In this document: in pieces, positions 43,254 through 50,292 of the stretch | How the letters are laid out: every line of letters starts with the position of its first letter | Position numbering within the stretch: position 1 is the first letter of the stretch | Assembly (NCBI RefSeq): GCF_000337915.1 | Contig: NZ_AOJE01000043.1 | Location: 43,592-107,591, forward strand | Length of the DNA: 64,000 nucleotides | Direction of reading: 5' to 3' | DNA from: Halorubrum saccharovorum DSM 1137 | Lineage (GTDB): Archaea > Halobacteriota > Halobacteria > Halobacteriales > Haloferacaceae | The notes under the pieces: generated by a model | The model's database searches: none | Seen by the model: the letters and a program-made list of their open reading frames with translations, nothing else | Told to the model about the DNA's origin: nothing | Position numbers and translations under genes: made by a program

Positions 43254-44906
43254 ATGATCGATGATCCGTACATGCAAGAGGCTGTCACGGAAGAGTACCT
43301 GCCGAGCGACTCGGAGGCGCCCGACACCATCCACACGCTGCCCGAACAGCACTACCCCAAGCGGATCAACGTCGTCGACGAGCTGGTCGACAGACACGTT
43401 CGGGAGGGCCGCGGGGATAACGTCGCAATCTACTTCGAGGACCGGGAGATCACGTACTCGGAACTCCAGGAACAGGTGAATCGACTCGGAAACGCCCTCA
43501 AAGACCTCGGCGTCGAGCCGGGCGACCGGGTCGTCGCTCGGTTCCCTAACCGGCCGGAGGCGATCGTCTCGTGTCTGGCGATCCAGAAGATCGGTGGCGT
43601 CGCGCTCCCGTCGATGAAGCTGCTTCGGGCGAAGGAGCTCGAGTACATCATCAACAACGCCGAGGCGGCGGCGGTCATCGTCTACGACGGGCTCCTCGAG
43701 GAGGTGGATAACGCGCTGCCGAACCTCGACACGGTCGAGAACGTGATCGTCGCGGGGCGCAACGGCGTCGATCACGATCACCACAGTTACGACGACCTCG
43801 TCGACGCTGCCGACCCCGAGCTGGAGGCGCACGACACGGAGCGCGACGACCTCGCGCTGATGCTGTACACGAGCGGGACGACCGGGCGGCCGAAGGGCGC
43901 GATCCACACCCACCAGAACATCCTGGCGACCGCCGACGGATACGCGCGCTACTGTTTGGAGCCGACCGAAGACGACGTCTTCGGCGGTAATCCGCCGCTT
44001 CCGTTCGCGTACGGATACGGCGACCTCGTCACCTTCCCGTTGCGATTCGGCGCCAGCGTGAGCCTCGTCGAGGACGCCAGCCCCGGCGACCTGTTGGACG
44101 CGGTCGAGGCCCACGGGATCACGATCCTCGCGTCGATCCCGACCGGGTTCAACCAGATCCTCGAACAGTACCCGGACGGCCCCGAAGAGTACGACGTTTC
44201 GTCGCTGCGGCTCGGACTCAGCGCCGGCGAGCCCCTGACGCCGACGACGTACGAGAATTTCAAATCCGCGTACGGGATCGACCTCCTCGACGGGATCGGG
44301 ACGACGGAGATGCTCCACATCTTCATCAGCCATCGCCACGACGGTGAGATAGACCCCAGTGCAACCGGGTTCCCGGTTCCGGGGTACGAGTGCAAGATCA
44401 TCGACCCGGACACGGGCGAGGACCTCGAGCGCGGGGAGTCCGGGCTGCTCGCCGTGCGCGGCCCGACCGGCATGGAGTACTGGAACCGGCCGGACAAACA
44501 GGAGGAAGTCACCCAGGACGGCTGGTCGATTCCCGGAGACATCTTCGTACAGCGCGAGGACGGGCGCTTCGAGTACAAGTCCCGTAGCGACGACCTCATC
44601 ATCTCCAGCGGATACAACATCCCGGGGCCGGAGGTCGAGGCCGTCATCGAGGAGCACGATTCGGTCTCGGAAGTCGCCGTCGTCGGCAGTCCCGACGAGC
44701 AGCGCGGCGAGATCGTCAAAGCGTTCGTCGTTCGCGCCGAGGACGAGACGGACGAAGACGAACTGATCGGGGAGATCCAGAATCACGTGAAAAACACCCT
44801 CGCGCCGTACAAGTATCCCCGCTCAGTCGAGTTCTGCGAATCCCTTCCGCGGACGGACACGGGGAAGATTCGCCGCACCGAACTGCGCGAGCAGGAACAC
44901 GCGTAA
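43254..44906 (+). CDS. AMP-forming aryl-CoA ligase (benzoate/2-aminobenzoate type)
   Basis: This 550-residue ANL-superfamily ligase has the P-loop YTSGTTGRPKG (205-215), the adenylate motif LLDGIGTTEMLHIFIS, the A8 hinge region FEYKSRSDDLIISSGYNI and the catalytic Lys538 in DTGKIRRTEL. It activates a carboxylic acid to its CoA thioester with ATP. The overall length and core resemble benzoate/2-aminobenzoate-CoA ligases, and it is longer than and different from PaaK. ATG 43272 is an alternative start. The gene lies between the liv importer and paa genes, so it probably activates the imported aromatic acid. Confidence 0.87.
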   Translation: MIDDPYMQEAVTEEYLPSDSEAPDTIHTLPEQHYPKRINVVDELVDRHVREGRGDNVAIYFEDREITYSELQEQVNRLGNALKDLGVEPGDRVVARFPNRPEAIVSCLAIQKIGGVALPSMKLLRAKELEYIINNAEAAAVIVYDGLLEEVDNALPNLDTVENVIVAGRNGVDHDHHSYDDLVDAADPELEAHDTERDDLALMLYTSGTTGRPKGAIHTHQNILATADGYARYCLEPTEDDVFGGNPPLPFAYGYGDLVTFPLRFGASVSLVEDASPGDLLDAVEAHGITILASIPTGFNQILEQYPDGPEEYDVSSLRLGLSAGEPLTPTTYENFKSAYGIDLLDGIGTTEMLHIFISHRHDGEIDPSATGFPVPGYECKIIDPDTGEDLERGESGLLAVRGPTGMEYWNRPDKQEEVTQDGWSIPGDIFVQREDGRFEYKSRSDDLIISSGYNIPGPEVEAVIEEHDSVSEVAVVGSPDEQRGEIVKAFVVRAEDETDEDELIGEIQNHVKNTLAPYKYPRSVEFCESLPRTDTGKIRRTELREQEHA

Positions 44907-44961
44907 CTCCCGTTTCGACGTGGTCTCGTCGGAGCCATAACCGCTCGTGGTCCATCGGCTT

Positions 44962-45039
44962 CCACATCGTCGTTCCCCCACATTCGTCGTTCTCCCTTCC
45001 ACATCGTCGTTTCTCTCCCCACCACATTTCGTCGTTCGC
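44962..45039. repeat. Four-copy degenerate tandem repeat
   Basis: The unit CCACATCGTCGTT plus a short pyrimidine tail occurs at 44962, 44978, 44999 and 45022, with small insertions (CATTCG, CATTTCG). It is non-coding and lies just downstream of the ligase gene. Confidence 0.6.
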
Positions 45040-45239
45040 CGTGCTCGCGCGGTGTCGCGCCCGTCTTCTCCCGACACGTCCCGGCGAATCGGTTGCAGAG
45101 CCCCCCCTCTGGGCGCGATCTCCCGATCGACGACAATGATGAGCGTCGTTCGACGGAGCAGTTCGATCGCGATATCGGGGGGTAATTGATGCCCGCACGC
45201 GGCGCGTCGCGCCGGGGAGGGTGACCCGTGGACACTAGC

Positions 45240-45264
45240 GTATACATATACAGTATACGTATAC
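45240..45264. promoter_or_regulatory. GTATAC palindrome cluster
   Basis: GTATAC occurs three times within 25 bases (45240, 45253 and 45259), with an intervening ATATAC. Related GTATAC pairs follow at 45438-45443 and 45451-45456, and a further copy lies at 46725-46730 directly upstream of the paaA TATA box. This suggests binding sites for one regulator of the paa region. Confidence 0.4.
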
Positions 45265-45388
45265 GGCAGTCTCGGCGAGCCGATCGCTCTCTAGGAGCGA
45301 GCCGAACGACGAGGGGCATCTCGCGTTACGAGCCCGACGCGCCGATTTCGATCGCGCCTCGACGAGCGAGAAATCTGAGCGCCTGAGA

Positions 45389-45410
45389 ATTACATTCATA
45401 TGGTTGTAAT
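45389..45410. promoter_or_regulatory. Dyad ATTACA-N9-TTGTAAT, site 2
   Basis: ATTACA (45389-45394) and TTGTAAT (45404-45410) form an inverted repeat with a 9-base spacer; adjacent A and T extend it by one pair. Spacer length and right arm match site 1 at 28793-28814. Confidence 0.42.
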
Positions 45411-45711
45411 TTTCCGGCGGCGATCCGGGTTCCCGTCGTATACACAATACGTATACAGAAATGTCGGAGCGCTTCGAGACGAGGCAACTGGGTGCCGACG
45501 CCCTCGGCCGGGTCAGACGAGCCGTCGATCGCGGGCCGAAGTCACAACGGGAACGGAGGGGCCGCCGGGAGACGCCACCATCGACGAGGCGTCTTCGGTA
45601 CACAGGACGAACGGTTCAGAACGAAAAGGGCCAAACGAAAGGGTTCGAAAGCGGGTCAGAACGGTCTGCGCTCCTGCGGAAATGGGTAACGAAACTGGGA
45701 GCGATGCCGAG

Positions 45712-45996
45712 TCAGGGGCTCTCGTCGGTTCGGATCCGGAGATCCGACCGAGGCTTCGCGATACAGGTGAGGGCGTACCCCTCGTCCTTCTCGCTGTCCG
45801 AGAGGAACATCCCCTCCGTCTGATCGACTTCGCCCTCTTCGACGATCATCGCGCTACACACGCCGCAGACGCCCATTCGGCACTGGTACGGGGGTCTGAG
45901 CCCCGCTTCCTCGGCCGCTTCGAGTATCGGCTTGTTCTCGGGTATCTCTATCGTCCGCCCCTCGTCGACGAACTCCACGGAGTAGGTTTCGACCAT
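45712..45996 (-). CDS. Plant-type 2Fe-2S ferredoxin
   Basis: This 94-residue ferredoxin has the cluster ligands C39, C44, C47 and C78 (C-x4-C-x2-C-x30-C) in the beta-grasp fold. It lies 6 bases from the GNAT gene on the same strand and about 0.8 kb from paaA on the other. In bacterial phenylacetate degradation, PaaE, a fusion of flavin reductase and such a ferredoxin domain, feeds electrons to PaaABC. Here no reductase is present, so this free ferredoxin is the best candidate electron donor. This is inferred from position. Confidence 0.9.
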   Translation of the reverse strand: MVETYSVEFVDEGRTIEIPENKPILEAAEEAGLRPPYQCRMGVCGVCSAMIVEEGEVDQTEGMFLSDSEKDEGYALTCIAKPRSDLRIRTDESP

Positions 45997-46002
45997 CGCT
46001 CG

Positions 46003-46497
46003 CTACTCCTGGTCGATCGACCGCTCGAAGACGTGCTCAACCGGATCGAACCCGTTCGCCTCGTAGAACCCCTCGGACCGCTCGTCGCCGTGGATGACGT
46101 CGACACGGTAGAAGTCGACGTCCTTCGGAGACTGCGCGAACCACTCGTGGACCTCGTCGAGCAACGCCGCCCCGAGCCCGTTCCCGCGGTGGTCCTCGCT
46201 GACGAAGTGACCGTTGATGTACCCGTGGTCCTGCAGCCGGAAGATCGGATGATTCCCCGTGATACGCGCCTCGAGGACCCCGACGAGGTCACCCGTCTCC
46301 TCGTGTTCGGCGACGATGACGTTCCCGTACTTGGAATCGACGAGCTGGTTCTCGAAGTACTTGAGCCACCGATCGTCGGCGTCCTCCTTGTGCTCGTAGC
46401 GATCGTCGTGCTTCGAGAGGTGGCTCGTGAATCCGTGCCACAGGTCCAACAGTTCTCCGCCGTCGTCCATCGTTGCCTCTCGTATCTCGTACGTCAT
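46003..46497 (-). CDS. GNAT family N-acetyltransferase
   Basis: This 164-residue acetyltransferase starts YEIREATMDDGGELLDLWHG, has the acetyl-CoA loop VSEDHRGNGLGAALLDEVHE (about 98-117; RGNGLG fits Q/RxxGxG) and ends in the RSEGFYEANGFDPVEHVF block. ATG 46497 is chosen over an upstream start inside the shared promoter. It diverges from paaA and is probably co-transcribed with the ferredoxin. A detoxifying or CoA-ester-linked role, such as a PaaY/PaaI-like safety valve, is only a guess. Confidence 0.85.
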   Translation of the reverse strand: MTYEIREATMDDGGELLDLWHGFTSHLSKHDDRYEHKEDADDRWLKYFENQLVDSKYGNVIVAEHEETGDLVGVLEARITGNHPIFRLQDHGYINGHFVSEDHRGNGLGAALLDEVHEWFAQSPKDVDFYRVDVIHGDERSEGFYEANGFDPVEHVFERSIDQE

Positions 46498-46724
46498 GTG
46501 TCCCCATCTAAACCGGACCCTCAAAAAATGCACTGGTCAACGGGGTCGTCTCGCCTACGGACCGTCCGGATCGGGAAGTTGCCGTCTACGGCGTTCACGC
46601 AGACGCGATAGCGCCGGCCTGTCGGACGCTGAGAGCGTCCGGACTTCTCGGACCGCACGTTCCGGCTTCCCCGCAGATTCCATTCGGATCACCCGATCGG
46701 CCGATATCGCCCGATACAAGAACC

Positions 46725-46746
46725 GTATACAGCAAACAGTTATAAC
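46725..46746 (+). promoter_or_regulatory. paaA promoter with GTATAC box
   Basis: GTATACAGCA (46725-46734) is followed by the TATA element TTATAACC (about 46739-46746), 35 bases before the paaA ATG. The GTATACAG sequence also occurs at 45451-45458. A regulator bound here would overlap the transcription factor B recognition zone. Confidence 0.45.
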
Positions 46747-46780
46747 CTTGCAGTCTAAACGCATTGATGAGATCAGCGCT

Positions 46781-47701
46781 ATGCCAACAGAGAAACGATT
46801 CAAGGAGGAGTTGCAGAACGGACGGATGATCGAATCGACCGAAGAGATGACCGACGGCTACAAGAAGGCGCTCAAGCAGATCCTGACCGTTTCGGGGGAC
46901 ACCGAGCTGATGAGCGCGCCGGCGTACTACGACCAGTCGCTCAACGCGCCGTCGATGGACGCCCGCGCCTCCTGTGTCAGCGTCATCCAGGACGAGTTGG
47001 GCCACGGTCACATCGCCTACCGGCTGCTGGAGGACCTGGGTGAGGACCGACACGAGCTCATCTACGAACGCGAGCCCCACGAGTTCCGGAACACGTACGG
47101 GTTCGACCAGCACATCGACAACTTCGCCGAGCTGGTGTCCGCCCACGGGATGTTCGACCGCGCGGGGATCGTGCTGCTCAGCGACATTCACGAGAACACC
47201 TCGTACGCGCCGTGGAAGCGCGCGCTCACGAAGGTGAGCAAGGAAGAGCAGTTCCACCTCCGGCACGGCGAGACGTGGATGCGCCGGCTCGCCAACAACA
47301 GCGAGAAGACGCGCCGGCAGCTCCAGGAGGCGATCGACTGGATGTTCCCGATGGGCGTCGAGTGGTTCGGCATGCCCGACGACAAAAAGAAGCACGACGA
47401 CCAGCTCGAGTACCGGATCAAGGGCAAGTCCAACGACGAACTGCGGCAGGACTGGCTCTCCCGGGCGATGCCGCTGATGGACGAACTGGACCTGGACGTG
47501 CCGGCCCACTACGACGAGGAGCGGGAGAAGTACGTGCTCGAGTACGACATGCCGGTCGCGTTCGATCCCGACAACAAGGAGTGGCGCTTCGACGAGCCGA
47601 TCTCCTGGTCGGACGTCATCGACCGATGGCGCTCTCGCGGCCCGGCCAACGAAAAGTACGTCAACATGATCCAGTCCGGCACGGTCAACGTCCAAGTGTA
47701 A
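46781..47701 (+). CDS. paaA: Ring-1,2-epoxidase catalytic subunit PaaA
   Basis: This 306-residue di-iron oxygenase subunit is close to the usual PaaA length (about 310). Iron ligands are visible in two ExxH-type motifs: E72/H75 in QDELGHGHIAY and E156/H159 in KEEQFHLRHGE. PaaA with PaaC inserts one oxygen atom of O2 into phenylacetyl-CoA to give the 1,2-epoxide. The gene heads a tight operon paaA, paaD N-part, paaB, paaC, paaD zinc part. Whether phenylacetyl-CoA or another aryl-CoA is the substrate cannot be read from sequence. Confidence 0.92.
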   Translation: MPTEKRFKEELQNGRMIESTEEMTDGYKKALKQILTVSGDTELMSAPAYYDQSLNAPSMDARASCVSVIQDELGHGHIAYRLLEDLGEDRHELIYEREPHEFRNTYGFDQHIDNFAELVSAHGMFDRAGIVLLSDIHENTSYAPWKRALTKVSKEEQFHLRHGETWMRRLANNSEKTRRQLQEAIDWMFPMGVEWFGMPDDKKKHDDQLEYRIKGKSNDELRQDWLSRAMPLMDELDLDVPAHYDEEREKYVLEYDMPVAFDPDNKEWRFDEPISWSDVIDRWRSRGPANEKYVNMIQSGTVNVQV

Positions 47702-47702
47702 C

Positions 47703-48098
47703 ATGTCGAGCGCATCCTCAGACCCCGACGGCGCGGCGACGACATCACTGAGCGGCGAGTTCGTGGCGGAGCGACGGGCCGACGCTTCAGCGTTCGAACA
47801 GCAGCTGTGGGACGTCCTCGACGAGATCCCCGACCCGCACATCCCGGTCAGTCTCGTCGAGATGGCGATGATCTACGACGTCGACGAAGCCGACGGCCAC
47901 GTCACGGTCGAGATGTCGTTCCCCTGTATGGGGTGCCCGGCCTACGACATGATCCACAACGACGTCGAGAGCTGCCTCACCGTGCTCGACGGCGTCGACG
48001 AAGTCGACGTCGAGGTCGTCTGGGACCCCGTCTGGTCGAAGGACATGCTCACTCCCGAAGTCAGAAGCAAAATGAACGAATCCGGAATCAGCCTCTAA
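47703..48098 (+). CDS. paaD: PaaD N-terminal part, MIP18/DUF59 iron-sulfur assembly protein
   Basis: This 131-residue protein has a 25-residue acidic lead and then the DUF59/MIP18 domain (WDVLDEIPDPHIPVSLVEM, SFPCMGCPAYDMI, VWDPVWSKDMLTPEVRS). Bacterial PaaD is this domain plus a C-terminal zinc ribbon and helps mature the PaaABC complex. Here the zinc ribbon is missing and appears as a separate gene at 49076-49252, after paaC. The start follows the paaA stop by one base. Confidence 0.88.
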   Translation: MSSASSDPDGAATTSLSGEFVAERRADASAFEQQLWDVLDEIPDPHIPVSLVEMAMIYDVDEADGHVTVEMSFPCMGCPAYDMIHNDVESCLTVLDGVDEVDVEVVWDPVWSKDMLTPEVRSKMNESGISL

Positions 48099-48099
48099 C

Positions 48100-48306
48100 A
48101 TGAAATACGAAGTATTCGCACGAGTCAACCAAGGCGACGACACCATCCACATCGGAAACGTCACCGCCCAGTCGGACCGCCTCGCGAAAGTGTACGCCCG
48201 AAATACCTTCAACGAGGAGGACTGGGATCGACTCGCCGTCGTCAGGGAGGACCACCTCCTCGACGTCGAGGGCGAGGCCAAGCCGACCGTGGAGGTGAGC
48301 GCGTAA
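48100..48306 (+). CDS. paaB: Ring-1,2-epoxidase subunit PaaB
   Basis: This 68-residue protein matches PaaB (KYEVFARVNQGDDTIHIGNV, then YARNTFNEEDWDRLAVVRED). PaaB bridges PaaAC heterodimers in the bacterial complex. It is shorter than bacterial PaaB (about 95 residues) at the C-terminus, as expected for archaeal forms. Its TAA overlaps the paaC ATG (TAATG), and the start follows the paaD N-part stop by one base. Confidence 0.88.
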   Translation: MKYEVFARVNQGDDTIHIGNVTAQSDRLAKVYARNTFNEEDWDRLAVVREDHLLDVEGEAKPTVEVSA

Positions 48307-49070
48307 TGAGCGACTGGCCCGAGCCGGCGGTCGACTACGTGCAGGCGATCACCGACACGAAGATCCTCCTCGGCCAGCGGTACGCCCAGTGGAGCCTCGC
48401 CGGTCCCTCGCTCGAGGACGACATCGGCGGCGCCAGCGCCGCTCAAGAGGAGATCGGCCACGTTCGCCAGCTCGTGCGCGAGTTGGAAGGACAGGGTCGC
48501 GACCCCGACTGGCTCAACGGTGACAGAGAGCCCGAGGAGTTCGCCAACGCGGCGTCACTCGACCGGATCGACGGGAACTGGGCGGAATACCTCGCCTCGA
48601 TCGCTCCCACCGACCGCGCCGCCTGGTACATGCTGGACGCGATCGACCGCGACGACCTCGACGGGCTGATCACCAAGATCGGCGAAGACGAGTACTTCCA
48701 CCTCGAGTACCACGACGCCCGCTTGGAGACGCTCGCCGACGAGGACCCCGAGACGATCCAGGCCACGCTCGAGGAGACGCTTCCGCAGGCGCTCGCGCTC
48801 ATCGGCCCGGCCGCGCACGACGAGTCCGCGGACCCGCTGTACGACGCCGGGTTCACCGACCGACCCGCCGCCGAGCTTCGCGAGGCGTTCGCCGAGCACT
48901 ACCGAGAGCTGTTCGCCGATACCGACGTCTCCCTGGAGGCCGTCGACTGGGACGCGCCGCCGATCGGGGAGTGGGACGAGACGCGACGGCGCGCCGACGC
49001 CGGCGCGATCGCAGAGGCTGACGTCACGCAGATCAGCGGCAAACAGAACGAGCTGTTCGCGATGAACTGA
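48306..49070 (+). CDS. paaC: Ring-1,2-epoxidase structural subunit PaaC
   Basis: This 254-residue ferritin-like protein is of the PaaC type (DTKILLGQRYAQWSLAGPSL near the start; AAQEEIGHVRQLVRE about 46-60; GEDEYFHLEYHDARLE about 120-135). PaaC pairs with PaaA and stabilises it; the iron ligands are only partly kept in bacterial PaaC, and some ExxH positions persist here. It overlaps paaB by one base. The zinc-ribbon gene starts 5 bases after its stop. Confidence 0.9.
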   Translation: MSDWPEPAVDYVQAITDTKILLGQRYAQWSLAGPSLEDDIGGASAAQEEIGHVRQLVRELEGQGRDPDWLNGDREPEEFANAASLDRIDGNWAEYLASIAPTDRAAWYMLDAIDRDDLDGLITKIGEDEYFHLEYHDARLETLADEDPETIQATLEETLPQALALIGPAAHDESADPLYDAGFTDRPAAELREAFAEHYRELFADTDVSLEAVDWDAPPIGEWDETRRRADAGAIAEADVTQISGKQNELFAMN

Positions 49071-49075
49071 TAGCG

Positions 49076-49252
49076 ATGACGAACCAACAGACCGACCCCG
49101 TCGTGACCTGTCCGTTCTGTGAGTCGACGGACACGGAGCAGGAATCCGCCTTCGGGAGCGAGATCTCGAAAACGCAGTACTACTGCAACGGCTGTCACAC
49201 CGTGTTCGAGCGGATCAAGTACGACGGCGCGAATCCGGACACCGGCCGATAG
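49076..49252 (+). CDS. Stand-alone zinc-ribbon homologous to the C-terminus of PaaD
   Basis: This 58-residue protein, from ATG 49076 to TAG 49250-49252, has four zinc-binding cysteines C12, C15, C37 and C40 (TCPFCES and YYCNGCHTVF). The pattern CPFCxSxxT, FGS, YCNxC, F-x-x-I-K is that of the C-terminal ribbon of bacterial PaaD. It lies 5 bases after paaC, so the paa operon ends with the second half of a split PaaD. The two halves probably act together in maturing the di-iron centre. Confidence 0.82.
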   Translation: MTNQQTDPVVTCPFCESTDTEQESAFGSEISKTQYYCNGCHTVFERIKYDGANPDTGR

Positions 49253-49380
49253 GGAAACACGCCGACATCGGGGGGAATCCGAGCGACCCCGTTCAGCGTC
49301 CGCTATGCTCAGCGCCTCTACTGTCCAATTTGGGGCGTTTGGGGAATATTTATGTAGGGTTGGCGTGATCGGTATCATGT

Positions 49381-50217
49381 ATGTCGCTTCGACCGTTCGA
49401 CGAGCTAGAACTCGAGTATTTCACGACCGAAGTAGATAACCACGTGGGCGTGCTTCGCCTCGACCGGCCGCCGGCGAACGCGCACGACATCGACGTCCTG
49501 CTCGAACTCCAGCGCGCCGTCGAATCGATCCGCTTCGACGAGAACGTCCGCGCGGTGCTTTTCGGCAGCGCCAACGACACGTTCTTCTCGACGGGCTTCG
49601 ACATTCAGGAGCTCGCGGAGGAGTCAGGCCGCCAGGTCGGCTACGCGAGCCAGACCAGCAAGGAGGTCATGATGAAGATCCGGTCGACGGACACCATCTT
49701 CATCGCGATGGTCAACGGCCACTGCATGGGCGGGGGCCTCGAACTCGCGCTCGCGTGTGACTTCCGGTACGTCGGCAACGACGAGGACTACAACATCGGG
49801 ATGCCGGAGATCAGCCTCGGACTCATCGCCGGCGAGGCCGGCACGCAGCTGCTGCCGCGCTATATCGATCGGTCCGAGGCGCTCGAGATGATGCTCACCG
49901 GCGAGACGTTCACGCCGGAAGAGGCGACCGAGAAGGGGATCTTCGACAAGATCTTCGCGCCGGAGGAGATCGAGGACGCCGCCTTCGAGTTCGCCGAGCA
50001 GATCGTCGAGAAGCCGAGCGTCGCGGTCGGCAACAACAAGCTGGCCGTCAACGAGGGGCTGGAGATGCCGCTTCAGGACGCGCTCGTCCACGAGCGGGAG
50101 CTCCAGAATCGCCTGCTCGGCTCCGACGTCGCCGAGGAAGGCGTCACGGCGTTCCTCGAAGACCGCGAGCCCGACTTCCTCGGCGTCGAACTCGGCGACA
50201 AGGAGCCCGGCGAGTAA
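49381..50217 (+). CDS. Enoyl-CoA hydratase/isomerase family protein (paralogue 5; PaaG candidate)
   Basis: This 278-residue crotonase-fold protein has oxyanion segments NDTFFSTGFDIQELAEES (about 62-79) and GHCMGGGLELALACDFRYV (about 117-135). GMPEISLGLIAGEAGTQLLPR supplies Glu. Because it directly follows the paa operon, it is the best candidate for the epoxide-to-oxepin isomerase PaaG or the hydratase PaaF. Start ATG 49381 has a TATA-like TATTTATG about 25 bases upstream (49356-49363), predicting a leaderless transcript separate from paaA. An ATG at 49377 is out of frame. Confidence 0.85.
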   Translation: MSLRPFDELELEYFTTEVDNHVGVLRLDRPPANAHDIDVLLELQRAVESIRFDENVRAVLFGSANDTFFSTGFDIQELAEESGRQVGYASQTSKEVMMKIRSTDTIFIAMVNGHCMGGGLELALACDFRYVGNDEDYNIGMPEISLGLIAGEAGTQLLPRYIDRSEALEMMLTGETFTPEEATEKGIFDKIFAPEEIEDAAFEFAEQIVEKPSVAVGNNKLAVNEGLEMPLQDALVHERELQNRLLGSDVAEEGVTAFLEDREPDFLGVELGDKEPGE

Positions 50218-50292
50218 GGCCGGACCCGTCGTCAGTCTGTCCCTCTCCCGCTGTCGTCAGTCCCTTTCTCGCTGTCGCCGATACCTCGGTCG

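Larger units (their letters stand above)
44907..45711. other. 805-base gene-free region with repeats and palindromes
   Basis: No gene is recognised between the ligase and the ferredoxin. It holds a four-copy repeat (44962-45039), a GTATAC palindrome cluster (45240-45264), a dyad ATTACA/TTGTAAT (45389-45410) and another GTATAC pair (45438-45456). Open frames on the plus strand from 45461 lack any family features. Confidence 0.5.

Noticed and set aside
43233..44786. A 517-codon minus-strand frame opposite the aryl-CoA ligase
   Set aside because: It mirrors the ligase, lacks motifs and starts within its 3' part without a promoter.
45400..46611. A 403-codon plus-strand frame across ferredoxin and GNAT genes
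   Set aside because: It is antisense to the ferredoxin with four canonical cluster cysteines and to a GNAT protein with an intact acetyl-CoA loop.
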